DNA of 64,000 nucleotides from Thioploca ingrica. GTDB taxonomy: Bacteria > Pseudomonadota > Gammaproteobacteria > Beggiatoales > Beggiatoaceae. The notes under the pieces were generated by a model. The model saw nothing but the letters and a program-made list of their open reading frames with translations. It did not search any database and was not told the origin of the DNA. Positions 1-9,529 of this stretch are shown piece after piece. Positions within the stretch are counted from its first letter, which is position 1; each line of letters starts with the position of its first letter. The position numbers were made by a program, and so were the translations under genes. The stretch lies in the NCBI GenBank assembly GCA_000828835.1, contig AP014633.1, positions 4,402,001-4,466,000 of the forward strand, read 5' to 3'.

Positions 1-410
1 CTAAACCATAATAAATAAGCCGCTATTCCGCTGAGAAATAATGCTTTAACATAACCAAACCAATGAATATAAGCACGGTAAATGATCTTTTCTGATTGAG
101 TAAAGTAATGTGGTTCAGATTGATTTTTAGGTGGTAAATCGGCAGCGGTGGTTGGAGAAAAAATCGGGGGTGGTGCGGTGTTAGATTGGGGTATGGTTTT
201 CTCCAAAGTCGCATCATAATCGGCTCGTTTTTGTGGATTAGCCAACGTATTATAAACCCGTTTAATTTGGTTAAACCGGGCAACGACTCTTGGATTACCC
301 GGGTATTTGCTCGGATGAAATTTTCTGGCTAACTGTTGTGCTGCCGCTTTAATTTCCTCTGGAGTGGCGTTAGATTCAACGCCTAGAAATTCGTAGAGTG
401 TTTTTTTCAT
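1..410 (-). CDS. J-domain membrane protein, 3' end outside the window
   Basis: The frame starts at the ATG complementary to 408-410 and stays open to base 1 (136 codons). Residues 1-65 form a DnaJ-like J domain: YEFLGVESNATPEEI helix, the loop FHPSKYPGN, then NQIKRVYNTLANPQKRADYD. The invariant HPD tripeptide that stimulates the Hsp70 ATPase is HPS here, so classical co-chaperone activity is doubtful. A Pro/Thr-rich linker (about 70-95) leads to a hydrophobic segment (about 120-136, ALFLSGIAAYLLWF) that is probably a membrane anchor. There is no Shine-Dalgarno just upstream, because a HEARO-like element ends at the base before the ATG. The fold call is secure; the role is unknown. Confidence 0.8.
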   Translation of the reverse strand, partial: MKKTLYEFLGVESNATPEEIKAAAQQLARKFHPSKYPGNPRVVARFNQIKRVYNTLANPQKRADYDATLEKTIPQSNTAPPPIFSPTTAADLPPKNQSEPHYFTQSEKIIYRAYIHWFGYVKALFLSGIAAYLLWF

Positions 411-823
411 CAAATTGCGCGAGAAACCCAGTCCTTCAGGGCGGGGAAGGATAGCGCGTCGGCTCAAGCCGACCCGATTCTCGTTCCTCTCTTGGTTAAG
501 CTATCACGGTAAAATTAAATTAGGTGCTGGTCTTTCCCAGCGGTCAACCGGTTAAGGTGTCCCCGTAAGGGGCTAGTGACGCGGCGGTTTCCCGCCATCT
601 CCCTTCGACAAGGCCACCCCGCGGCTCTGGCTGTGACCAGCCACGACTAAAACCTTCGGGGCTTTACCTTGCCCCAGCATGATTAAAGCCTTTTAGAGCA
701 GCAGACTCAGGAAGCATCTGCTGGTAAGTCTTAACGACCTCGGGGTGGCGTAGCCACTCTAACTAGCGGCTTAGTCTGGTCAACCTCGCTTTTTCAAGCT
801 CCGCCCTTGAGGACAGGGTAGTT
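411..823 (-). mobile_element. HEARO-type (IscB omega-RNA) IS200/605-like element without ORF, copy 1
   Basis: A 413-bp structured element, homologous over its whole length to 41909-42312 in opposite orientation. Read on the minus strand it begins with AACTACCC and a left-end hairpin (CCTCAAGGGCGGAGCTTG), continues through several stem-loops including GGTCGTTAAGACTTACC and GGGAGATGGCGGG, and finishes with a right-end hairpin and TTTCTCGCGCAATTTG. It abuts ATGA, the insertion motif I recall for HEARO elements. The two copies covary: stem CAGCAGA/TCTGCTG (699-723) here is CAGTGGA/TCCACTG in copy 2. No IscB or TnpB frame is present, so it would have to be mobilised in trans. The family name is from memory of the consensus. 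Confidence 0.72.
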
Positions 824-829
824 GACGAT

Positions 830-834
830 TCCTT
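830..834 (-). promoter_or_regulatory. Stranded Shine-Dalgarno of the J-domain gene
   Basis: On the minus strand the bases just outside the element read TTTAAGGAATCGTC. AAGGA lies 6 nt before the element edge. If the 413-bp element is removed, AAGGA sits 6 nt before the J-domain ATG, an ideal spacing. This indicates that the element split the translation initiation region. Confidence 0.6.
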
Positions 835-889
835 AAAGCACAACGGGTAATCTACTATCAGTTATCTTTTTATGGATATAGCCTAAACT

Positions 890-920
890 AAGGTTGGACT
901 AAATTGCTTAGCCCAACCTT
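890..920 (-). terminator. Hairpin downstream of eno, possible terminator
   Basis: An inverted repeat (AAGGTTGG ... CCAACCTT) about 20 bp past the eno stop codon. The T run lies on the plus-strand side, so as an eno terminator it would be atypical. The same GTTGGG/CCCAAC arms recur at 9320-9349 and 16471-16560, so it may simply be a dispersed palindrome. The rest of 824-939 shows nothing. Confidence 0.3.
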
Positions 921-939
921 AATTTTTAAGTTGCTTTAC

Positions 940-2226
<1,287 letters not shown>

Positions 2227-2300
2227 TTACTCCTGTTATAATTCCCTTGGATCACGTTGGTTGAGAGGGTAAACTTAACTTATTAACTCACTTTTGATTT

Positions 2301-2381
2301 AACCACCCCCAGCCCCTCCTTAATAGTAACCCAGGGTGTGTATTATTCCCCCTCCTTACCAAGGAGGGGTTAGGGGTGGTT
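2301..2381. repeat. C-rich/G-rich palindromic interspersed repeat between kdsA and eno
   Basis: Arms AACCACCCCCAGCCCCTCCTT and AAGGAGGGGTTAGGGGTGGTT enclose about 35 bp. The same family appears at 4711-4837, 48725-48974 and 62190-62245. It sits in the kdsA-eno spacer and would form a strong stem in a read-through transcript. Confidence 0.8.
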
Positions 2382-2393
2382 GCGTCAGGTGAA

Positions 2394-3239
2394 TTACTCA
2401 ACTTCATTATCCTCAAGTTCAATAAAACCATACATTTTAATTTTATCATCAAGCGCTTTTAACGTGGCTAATAAGGCAAACATTTTACTTAAGGGCCACA
2501 CATTAGGACCATCACTTAATGCCTTGTGTGGATCCGGATGAGTTTCTATAAATAAACCCGCTATGCCAACGGCTATCGCAGCGCGTGCTAATACCGGCAC
2601 AAATTCTCGTTGCCCACCGGAAGAGTGGCCTTGCCCACCGGGGAGTTGCACTGAATGAGTGGCATCAAAAATCACCGGGCAACCGGTATTCCGCATCGCT
2701 GCCAAGGCGCGCATATCCGCAATGAGATTATTATACCCAAAAGAGACACCGCGCTCACAGACCATAATATCATGATTACCCACTGCTTTGGCTTTATTGA
2801 CCACCTGAATCATATCCCCAGGCGAAAGAAATTGGCCTTTTTTAATATTAACTGGCAATCCTTGACGAGCCACGTTTTGAATAAAATTAGTTTGCCGACA
2901 TAAAAAAGCCGGGGTTTGTAAAACATCAACTACGCTGGCCACTTCCGGCAAAGGGGTATCCTCATGAACGTCCGTTAAAACTGGTACTTTGATTTGTTGA
3001 CGAACTTTTTCTAGAATGTATAACCCTTGTTCTATTCCGATACCCCGAAAACTTAAATGTGAGGAACGATTGGCTTTATCAAATGAGGATTTATATATAA
3101 AAGGAATCCCTAATTCTTCGGTAATCGTTCGCAATTGTCCAGCCGTTTCTAAAGCGAGTTGTTCTGATTCAATGACACAAGGTCCAGCGATAAGAACAAA
3201 AGGGTGTATTAAACCCACTTCAAATCCACAGACTTTCAT
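2394..3239 (-). CDS. kdsA: 3-deoxy-8-phosphooctulonate synthase (Kdo-8-P synthase)
   Basis: Condenses phosphoenolpyruvate with arabinose 5-phosphate to Kdo-8-phosphate, the committed step to the Kdo of lipopolysaccharide. About 281 residues from the chosen start MKVCGFEVG, the conserved beginning of the family. Signatures: [62 protein letters not shown] and [12 protein letters not shown]. The frame is open further upstream, to position 3302, and another ATG lies at 3251; an AGAGG directly before 3251 leaves the exact start open. Metal class not decided: the GPCVIE cysteine is of the metal-dependent type. A repeat lies in the spacer to eno downstream. Confidence 0.96.
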   Translation of the reverse strand: MKVCGFEVGLIHPFVLIAGPCVIESEQLALETAGQLRTITEELGIPFIYKSSFDKANRSSHLSFRGIGIEQGLYILEKVRQQIKVPVLTDVHEDTPLPEVASVVDVLQTPAFLCRQTNFIQNVARQGLPVNIKKGQFLSPGDMIQVVNKAKAVGNHDIMVCERGVSFGYNNLIADMRALAAMRNTGCPVIFDATHSVQLPGGQGHSSGGQREFVPVLARAAIAVGIAGLFIETHPDPHKALSDGPNVWPLSKMFALLATLKALDDKIKMYGFIELEDNEVE

Positions 3240-3353
3240 GACAATACTCATTTCCTCTATTTTATAAAAGTGATTGAAATTAAACAATAAAACGAGAGAC
3301 AATATTTTTGTGGCTAAACTGAATAGATCTCCAATTCATATAGGATTATTTTA

Positions 3354-4658
3354 ATGAAACCGGCCTCAGCGGCTTTCTTAGGCTTAACCTTGTGGTTAAT
3401 TATGGCATTGGTAGCTGGATGGCGTCCATTGCTAATCCATTTTTGGCAAGGAATCAGTGTTATCTTACTCTTACTGGCTTTATTTGATGCTTGGCGTGTC
3501 TGGAGAATGCCAACGGTGCGAGTGCAACGTCAAGTTGCCGGTTCATTACCCGTCGGGGTTTGGAGTGAAGTTATTCTCCAACTGTATAATTCCTCTACCC
3601 AATCCTCCCGGGTAGAAGTTTTCGATGATTACCCTATCACGAGTAATTTACAAGGGCAACCTCAACCATTGCAATTACCCGCTTCAGCCGGTATAGAAAC
3701 TCAATACCGTATTTGTCCACAACAACGGGGTGCTTGTCAATTTGCTGGGGTTCATTTGTTAATTGAATCACCTTGGCGATTTTGGAAACATTATCGTTAT
3801 ATCCCATTAATAACGCCCATTCGAGTTTACCCTAATTTTGCGACAATCACTAAATTTGCCTGGTTTGCTGCTGAAAATCGACTGGGACAACTCGGTATCC
3901 GCCAACTCCAACGACGTGGTGAAGGGTTAGAATTTCATCAACTGCGAGAATACCGTTCGGGTGATGCCCTGCGTCAAATTGACTGGAATGCCACTTCACG
4001 TTATAAAAAACTTATTTCTAAAGAATATCAAGATGAACGGGATCAACAAATCATTTTGTTAATTGATTGTGGGCGCCGAATGTTAACTCAAGATAGTACC
4101 TTATCTCATTTTGATCACATGCTGAATGCTATCCTGTTGTTAGCTTATGTCGCTTTGCGGCAAGGTGATGCTTTGGGTCTCATGACTTTCAGTGGTGAAC
4201 CACGGTGGTTGGCGCCACGTAAAGGCATGAATACGATCAATGTGATTCTCAATACCGTCTATGATTTACAACCCAGTACCCACGCGAGCGATTACTTAAA
4301 TGCGGCTATTCAACTCACGCAGCGCCATAAAAAACGCGCCTTAGTGGTATTAATTTCTAATTTACGTGATGAAGATAATGATGAACTCTTACCGGCTTTA
4401 CAATTACTGCGTCACCAACATTTAGTTTTGCTGGCGAGTTTACGAGAACGTATTCTCAATGAAGTCTTAGAGCAACCGATCTACACTTTTGAGGATGCTT
4501 TACGTCATGCCGCCACGCTTGATTATTTAAATACCCGCCGTCAAACGCACGACGCCTTAACTCACCAGGGAATTGTTTATTTAGATACCGTCCCGGAACA
4601 ATTACCGGTGAAGATAGTTAATCGTTATTGGGAGATTAAGCGAAGTGGAATGCTTTGA
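3354..4658 (+). CDS. DUF58 domain membrane-anchored protein
   Basis: 434 residues. Two hydrophobic segments (about 7-22 and 30-46) are followed by a beta-rich region (50-190) and the DUF58 signature RRGEGLEFHQLREYRSGDA (about 180-200) with RQIDWNATSRYKKL. The C-terminal half resembles a von Willebrand A fold, with DCGRRM in place of a full DxSxS metal motif. DUF58 proteins usually sit beside a MoxR AAA+ ATPase and a transglutaminase-like protein; neither is here, so this is an orphan. It is divergent from kdsA with about 110 bp between them. The molecular role is not established. Confidence 0.85.
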   Translation: MKPASAAFLGLTLWLIMALVAGWRPLLIHFWQGISVILLLLALFDAWRVWRMPTVRVQRQVAGSLPVGVWSEVILQLYNSSTQSSRVEVFDDYPITSNLQGQPQPLQLPASAGIETQYRICPQQRGACQFAGVHLLIESPWRFWKHYRYIPLITPIRVYPNFATITKFAWFAAENRLGQLGIRQLQRRGEGLEFHQLREYRSGDALRQIDWNATSRYKKLISKEYQDERDQQIILLIDCGRRMLTQDSTLSHFDHMLNAILLLAYVALRQGDALGLMTFSGEPRWLAPRKGMNTINVILNTVYDLQPSTHASDYLNAAIQLTQRHKKRALVVLISNLRDEDNDELLPALQLLRHQHLVLLASLRERILNEVLEQPIYTFEDALRHAATLDYLNTRRQTHDALTHQGIVYLDTVPEQLPVKIVNRYWEIKRSGML

Positions 4659-4710
4659 ATAATGAGTAATAAGTGTCCAAACCAAGTCAATTAATTAGGT
4701 ATTTGACAAA

Positions 4711-4837
4711 TGAAAAATCCCCCCTAGCCCCCCCCTTTTTTCAAAGGGGGGAATAAGAAAAAAGCAGTCGAGTGCGTAACTGGAGTATTTATATTAATTC
4801 CCCCCTTTGAAAAAGGGAGGCTAGGGGGGATTTTTCA
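4711..4837. repeat. Long palindromic repeat (CCCCCCTAGCCC / GGGCTAGGGGGG)
   Basis: Near-perfect inverted arms begin TGAAAAATCCCCCCTAGCCC and end in the complement, with about 60 bp between them. It lies in the 363-bp gap between the DUF58 and PfpI genes. The rest of that gap (4838-5021) is AT-rich and should contain the PfpI promoter; no clear -35/-10 pair stands out. Confidence 0.8.
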
Positions 4838-5021
4838 ATGGTTGATTTGCCCCAATCCCCTTATCCCATTAAGGTTCCCTGCATTCTACCCATTCTTATT
4901 TATTTTTTTCTTCTGAAATCACACTGAATACGATAATATATTGCAACAATAAATAAACACTTTTACCTGAGATTAAACTGATTATAAATATCAATCTTAT
5001 TAATTAATAAAAGGAGGAACC

Positions 5022-5603
5022 ATGAGTGTCAAAAAAATATTAATGCTCGTAGGAGATTATGTTGAAGACTACGAAGTGATGGTCCCATTTCAAGCATTAT
5101 TAATGGTAGGACATCAAGTGGATGCAGTTTGTCCGGATAAACAAGCGGGTGATACGATTCGTACCGCTATTCACGATTTTGAGGGAGCCCAAACTTACAG
5201 CGAGAAACCGGGTCATCTTTTCATGTTAAATGCCACTTTTGCGGAAATTAAAGCAGAAAATTATGACGCTTTAGTTATTCCCGGGGGACGGGCACCCGAA
5301 TATATTCGTCTTAATCCGGAAGTATTAAATATCGTTCGCCATTTTGCTGAACAACACAAGCCGATTGCCGCTATTTGTCATGGCGCTCAAGTGTTAGCGG
5401 CTGCCGGTGTGTTAACCGGCAAAACGTGTTCACCTTATCCAGCGGTAGCACCAGAAGTCAAAGCCGCCGGTGGTTATTGGCAAGAAATTCCTCTAGATGC
5501 GGCTCACGTTGATGACAACTTAGTAACAGCCCCCGCTTGGCCAGCACATCCACAATGGCTGGCGAAATTTCTACAATTGTTAGGCAGTAAAATCGAACCC
5601 TAA
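5022..5603 (+). CDS. DJ-1/PfpI family protein (ThiJ/YhbO-like)
   Basis: 193 residues, single DJ-1/PfpI domain. The nucleophile elbow AICHGAQ supplies the conserved Cys (about residue 118), and [14 protein letters not shown] holds the conserved Glu near the N terminus. [10 protein letters not shown] resembles the loop of the PfpI branch. Members act as glyoxalase or deglycase-like enzymes or as stress chaperones; which applies cannot be read from sequence. A strong AAAGGAGG lies 6 nt upstream of the ATG. It is followed by glmS after 48 bp on the same strand. Confidence 0.88.
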   Translation: MSVKKILMLVGDYVEDYEVMVPFQALLMVGHQVDAVCPDKQAGDTIRTAIHDFEGAQTYSEKPGHLFMLNATFAEIKAENYDALVIPGGRAPEYIRLNPEVLNIVRHFAEQHKPIAAICHGAQVLAAAGVLTGKTCSPYPAVAPEVKAAGGYWQEIPLDAAHVDDNLVTAPAWPAHPQWLAKFLQLLGSKIEP

Positions 5604-5651
5604 AAATCCGGCTAATTTTACTCAAAATTTTGATCTAAAAGGAATAATTCC

Positions 5652-7487
5652 ATGTGTGGTATTATTGGTGCCATTGCTAAGCGTGATGTCGTACCTATTT
5701 TGATGGAAGGCTTAAAGCGGCTTGAATATCGGGGTTATGATTCAGCCGGTCTCGCTGTTCTTGATTACGCTTCGCACCAACTCAAAAGTCAGCGTGTTAC
5801 CGGTAAAGTTCAGCAACTCGAAACTAAACTGAAAAACGCCCCTTTTTCCTCTACCATTGGGATAGCCCATACCCGTTGGGCAACGCATGGCAAGCCCAGT
5901 GATGAGAATGCCCATCCGCATATTTCCAGAAATACGGTTGCCGTAGTCCACAATGGAATTATTGAAAATTATCTGGCTTTGCGTCGCCAATTAGAGCAAC
6001 AGGGTTATCAATTCCTTTCTGACACCGATACCGAAGTCATTGCCCATCAAATTCACTTCTTTCTGCAACAAAATAACGACTTAAATTCAGCCGTTCGAGC
6101 CACTTTACCGTTACTCAAAGGCGCTTATGCCATAGCGGTGATGAGTTCGTCGGCACCGGATTGTTTAATTGCCGCCCGGCTCGGTAGTCCATTAGTGATT
6201 GGAATTGGGGTTGGTGAACATTTCATTGCTTCCGACGCCGCTGCCCTGGTGCCGGTGACTCAACGAATTATTTATTTAGAAGATGGCGATATCGCTACGT
6301 TACAACGGGATCACTTTCAGATAACGGATATCAGCGGTAATTCGGTAACTCGTGGTGAACAGATTAGCCGCTTAGCGATAGACACGATGGAACGGGGTGA
6401 ACATCGCCATTTCATGCACAAAGAGATTTTTGAACAGCCCCGCGCCATAGCAGAAACGTTAGAAGGTCGTATTTACCAAGAACGCATCTTATCGGCGATA
6501 TTGGGTCCCCAAGCAGATGATTTATTAGCGCCCATTACCGCCGTTCAAATTATCGCTTGTGGTACGAGTTATCATGCGGGTTTGGTCGCCCGTTATTGGA
6601 TCGAAACTTTCGTCCGAATACCTTGTTTTGTGGAAATTGCCAGTGAATTTCGTTATCGTCAGCCGTTGGCTAATCCCAGAACTTTAATCGTTACTTTATC
6701 ACAATCCGGTGAAACTGCGGATACCTTAGCCGCTTTACACGAGGCAAAACGGTTAGGTTTTGGACCGAGTTTAGCTATTTGCAATGTGCCGGAAAGTGCT
6801 TTAGTGCGCGCTTCGGATCTCGTGTTAATGACTCATGCGGGTGCGGAAATTGGGGTAGCTTCCACTAAAGCGTTTACGACACAATTAGTTTGTTTACTCA
6901 TATTAACGGTTCTACTGGGACGACATCGTGGTATGTCAGTAGAGGTAGAAAAAAAGATTGTCGCGGCATTATTATCCTTACCTAGACAAATTGAAACCGT
7001 CTTAAAACTAGATGCCCAAATAACCCAACTGGCTGAGCAGTTTGCGGATAAACAACATGCGTTATTTTTAGGCAGAGGCATTCATTATCCCATCGCCTTG
7101 GAAGGGGCACTCAAACTCAAAGAAATTTCTTACATTCATGCTGAAGCTTATCCGGCGGGTGAACTTAAACATGGCCCGCTCGCTTTGGTCGATGCCACGA
7201 TGCCGGTGATTGCGGTAGCACCCAATGATGCTTTACAAGAAAAATTAAAATCCAACCTGCAAGAAGTTCATGCGCGCGGTGGGCAATTATTTATTTTTGC
7301 TAATCATCATGCCATAATGCAACAGTCTGATTACATTAAAGTTATTGAATTGGGAACGCTAGAAGAAATTATTTCACCCATTGTTTACGCTATTCCTTTA
7401 CAATTATTGGCTTATCAGGTGGCTTTGATTAAAGGTACCGACGTTGATCAACCTCGAAATTTGGCTAAGTCAGTGACGGTTGAATAG
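5652..7487 (+). CDS. glmS: Glutamine-fructose-6-phosphate aminotransferase (isomerizing)
   Basis: 611 residues, full length. Makes glucosamine 6-phosphate from fructose 6-phosphate and glutamine, feeding peptidoglycan and LPS. The N-terminal class II glutaminase starts with the catalytic Cys (MCGIIGAIAKRD) after Met removal, with HTRWATHG and NGIIENY following. Two SIS sugar-isomerase domains follow: ACGTSYHAG and LSQSGETADT in the first, GRGIHYPIALEGALKLKE in the second, and the C terminus PRNLAKSVTVE. No ribozyme fold is apparent upstream, as expected outside Firmicutes. The last codons form the classical attTn7 recognition region, and they are duplicated at 11054-11110. Confidence 0.98.
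   Translation: MCGIIGAIAKRDVVPILMEGLKRLEYRGYDSAGLAVLDYASHQLKSQRVTGKVQQLETKLKNAPFSSTIGIAHTRWATHGKPSDENAHPHISRNTVAVVHNGIIENYLALRRQLEQQGYQFLSDTDTEVIAHQIHFFLQQNNDLNSAVRATLPLLKGAYAIAVMSSSAPDCLIAARLGSPLVIGIGVGEHFIASDAAALVPVTQRIIYLEDGDIATLQRDHFQITDISGNSVTRGEQISRLAIDTMERGEHRHFMHKEIFEQPRAIAETLEGRIYQERILSAILGPQADDLLAPITAVQIIACGTSYHAGLVARYWIETFVRIPCFVEIASEFRYRQPLANPRTLIVTLSQSGETADTLAALHEAKRLGFGPSLAICNVPESALVRASDLVLMTHAGAEIGVASTKAFTTQLVCLLILTVLLGRHRGMSVEVEKKIVAALLSLPRQIETVLKLDAQITQLAEQFADKQHALFLGRGIHYPIALEGALKLKEISYIHAEAYPAGELKHGPLALVDATMPVIAVAPNDALQEKLKSNLQEVHARGGQLFIFANHHAIMQQSDYIKVIELGTLEEIISPIVYAIPLQLLAYQVALIKGTDVDQPRNLAKSVTVE
7431..7487 (+). repeat. glmS 3' end, left copy of a 57-bp direct repeat (attTn7-like)
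   Basis: The last 19 codons of glmS match 11054-11110 at 53 of 57 positions, both ending in the same TAG. The repeats bracket about 3.57 kb of accessory DNA. Confidence 0.85.
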
Positions 7488-7710
7488 CGTTGCAGTCATT
7501 CGCTATCAAGAAATCTCTCCATACGACGTTTGACGGCGCAACCAGACACACCTTATCCGCCTGACGAGTTTCATGTTTCACCATGCTTGAAACAGAAGTT
7601 TTCCCGGAATTCCTGTCCGTCTTGTTTGGCTTGACTCACCTATTCGCCTAGTGAAATCGGATTTTCCTGCACCCGGCGAGCCAGCTTTGCCCAAAACGTC
7701 TTTTTGTTTA

Positions 7711-7838
7711 CCCACCATTTCCTCGTCATAGCCAATTTATGCTGGGCAAAATGCCGTGTGAGTCCCGTGCCAATAACAAGCACATTGGACGGCATTTCCC
7801 CCTACCCTACCGAGCTATCTGGTTTGTTGGCGATATAA
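7711..7838. repeat. Dispersed repeat, copy A (left of the PIN cassette)
   Basis: Shares CAAAATGCCGTGT, CATTGGACGGCATTT and CCACC/CCTACC blocks in the same order with 8546-8676; I judge the two clearly homologous by eye. The copies flank the PIN gene pair as direct repeats. The remaining part of the gap after glmS (7488-7710) shows no gene that I can support. Confidence 0.65.
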
Positions 7839-8021
7839 CATAGCTAGACCACTAATTTCTTCAACTGTCTTGTCTGACCACAATTTTCTCTGCCAAACGG
7901 TATAATCAAAAGGTTCTCTTATGATTAAACTGATAAATCGTTCCGCTTGAACCTCACCTAATGCAGAGATGAGTGCCTCAAGTCCTTTCAATTTAATTTC
8001 AGTATCCGTTATCATTGTCAA
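7815..8021 (-). CDS. Small protein paired with PIN-domain gene, putative antitoxin-like partner
   Basis: 68 residues, acidic N-terminal half, no recognised family. Motifs visible: LKGLEALISALGEVQAERFISLI and FDYTVWQRKLWSDKTVEEISGLAM, probably helical. Its start overlaps the end of the PIN gene by 23 nt (or 17 nt from the second ATG), which implies co-translation. The overlap with a PIN gene suggests a toxin-antitoxin-like module, but the order (PIN first) is the reverse of vapBC, and no DNA-binding fold is evident. The function is inferred from context only. Its 3' end overlaps repeat copy A. Confidence 0.6.
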   Translation of the reverse strand: MTMITDTEIKLKGLEALISALGEVQAERFISLIIREPFDYTVWQRKLWSDKTVEEISGLAMLYRQQTR

Positions 8022-8445
8022 ATACCTTAATAAACTCTATGGGAGAAATCACTTGGATTTTATTAAATCCTAAAAGTTTTTTCATCATTTTATCATCTGT
8101 GGTTAAAAAATATTGAGCTTGACCCTCTATCGCAGAGGCAACATGAAGCGCATCTTTTCCATTTAAGCCCAACGTAATTAAGCGATTAGCTTGATCTAAA
8201 AGAGCAGCAGTCTCACTGACATCAACCAAAGCCCATTTTTTCCACCGTTTAATAGCCTCTCTTCTTTCGGCAAATGGATTTTGTTCGTTTTCAAAATCCA
8301 TCATATATGACCAAACTAACTTGAGATTGCCGACTTTAATTGGTTCTTGTAGGTATAATTTTGCTTCCGATTCCAATCGGATACGAATTTGTTTTTGGTC
8401 ATCAAACGGTCTATTGAACATGCAATTATCTAGGTACACTTTCAT
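7999..8445 (-). CDS. PIN-domain protein (putative RNase)
   Basis: 148 residues. A PIN fold is indicated by the first acidic residue in MKVYLDNCMFNRPFDD, a Glu in the central region, KDALHVASAIEGQAQYFLTTDDKMMKKL (the typical DxxH-A-A...F-hhTxD run) and the terminal IQVISPIEFI strand. PIN domains are Mg2+-dependent ribonucleases, and many are VapC-type toxins. It is co-transcribed with the overlapping 68-residue gene and lies within the insert bounded by the two glmS ends. Target and toxicity are unknown. Confidence 0.8.
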   Translation of the reverse strand: MKVYLDNCMFNRPFDDQKQIRIRLESEAKLYLQEPIKVGNLKLVWSYMMDFENEQNPFAERREAIKRWKKWALVDVSETAALLDQANRLITLGLNGKDALHVASAIEGQAQYFLTTDDKMMKKLLGFNKIQVISPIEFIKVFDNDNGY

Positions 8446-8545
8446 GTTGGTTTTCTGATAGATGTTTGATTAGCTTAATTGTTCGTGAGAAACGCAGAAA
8501 GGTGTGTTATGGCGCAGACAAGGGTGGGCAAAAAGCGAAGCATTG

Positions 8546-8676
8546 CCCACCTTTTCCCCGCCATACCCCATTTATGGTGTGCAAAATGCCGTGTTAATCC
8601 TGCGTCAACTCCCAACGCATTGGACGGCATTTCGCCCACCCTACCTGACTACCTGGCTCCCCAAAAGGCGTTATAA
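8546..8676. repeat. Dispersed repeat, copy B (right of the PIN cassette)
   Basis: Partner of 7711-7838 in the same orientation. The sequence just before it (8519-8545, GGGTGGGCAAAAAGCGAAGCATTGCCCACC) forms a hairpin of the GTGGGCAA type. Copy B ends where the FG-GAP fragment stops. Confidence 0.65.
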
Positions 8677-9208
8677 TCAGCTTTTATATTTCATCACCCA
8701 GAAATCATTACCCTTAGAACCAGAGGCATCAGGGGCGACAGCTATCTCTTGGCATCCATCTCCATCAAAATCTCCTACTACCGCAAATTTAGCAGGATAT
8801 TCCAAGCCACTGAAATCAATATCCGCTTGCATGGGATGACCAGGGTTCTGGGAGAGGTGGAAAAACATTCCTGTTGCTACCTGTTGTATAATTTCTGTAG
8901 TCAGAATATTCAGGTGATTTTGAGAATCTCGTCCTGTCCATACTATCCCAAGATGCCCATAACATGTTGTTAGCGCGGGCGTGTAATCAGAAGTATCAGA
9001 ATAAATTTGTTTATTCCAAAAATTGATACCATCATTAGATGATAGAATATTAATTCTGTGGTTAACATCAGTGCCAACCCATCCTAAATACAACACTCCT
9101 TTTTCCTTTTGATAATCCAATTGCGTAGTGCAATTTGGCAATTTCTAGACGGCTTAGCGGAGATTTAGTTAGTATTGTTCGAGAATTAAGATTCAAATTG
9201 TCTTCCAT
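8677..9208 (-). pseudogene. FG-GAP/VCBS-like repeat protein, 5' frameshift
   Basis: A clear start with a good Shine-Dalgarno (AGAGGAAATTAGAT before ATG at 9208-9206) gives MEDNLNLNSRTILTKSPLSRLEIA. That frame soon stops, while the family-like reading continues in another frame from about 9141 (TTG only, with a TAG two codons upstream). The continuing frame (154 codons) shows GVLYLGWVGTDVNHRINIL and HLGIVWTGRDSQNHLNIL, two WTGTD-type propeller repeats, and ends with VVGDFDGDGCQEIAVAPDA, an FG-GAP Ca2+-binding repeat. No signal peptide is seen. It may be a decayed or sequencing-frameshifted gene; much of a usual multi-repeat protein is missing. Confidence 0.6.
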
Positions 9209-9529
9209 ATCTAATTTCCTCTTCAGTTATGGTACGCACAAACATAATAAATTTGTGTACCTATGTTTTAGCAGGTAGATTGAGTTAGCGTAGCACAACC
9301 CAACATCTATTCACATCATGGTTGGGTTAAAGACGTGCCTAACCCAACCTTACTTTAAATCTCTTCCTTTGTTCACTTTCACATCATCCGCTGACATAAG
9401 ACCCCACTCTATTCTATGGGTAGTATTGGCCACTTTCGCTTAGGTAAAAAGTTCACCAAATCATAAATTGTTAATCGTTCTAGCCAAATAAAGCCACCAT
9501 GACCCGCCCCAAGGGCAGGCAATCCTCAA
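9209..9529. other. Intergenic stretch with hairpin repeat and a short possible ORF
   Basis: Contains a perfect hairpin at 9320-9349 (GGTTGGGTTA ... TAACCCAACC). On the minus strand a 37-codon frame (9522 to 9409, TTG start) reads GAGHGGFIWLERLTIYDLV then NFLPKRKWPILPIE. It looks protein-like but has no ATG and no ribosome site that I can support; it may be a gene remnant downstream of the DUF2235 gene. Confidence 0.35.

Noticed and set aside
411..823. Group II intron, rRNA or tRNA-like RNA suggested by the many stems
   Set aside because: No domain V-like AGC...GUU hairpin, no rRNA or tRNA motif; the ends, ATGA junction and second copy fit IS200/605-HEARO much better.
2655..3267. Two plus-strand ORFs inside kdsA
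   Set aside because: Opposite a complete conserved kdsA; no independent support.
5604..5651. glmS ribozyme or riboswitch
   Set aside because: Only 48 bp lie between pfpI and glmS, far too short, and the ribozyme belongs to Firmicutes.
9409..9522. 37-codon ORF with GHGGFIWLERL as an annotated gene
   Set aside because: TTG start only, no ribosome site; kept as a note in the intergenic entry.
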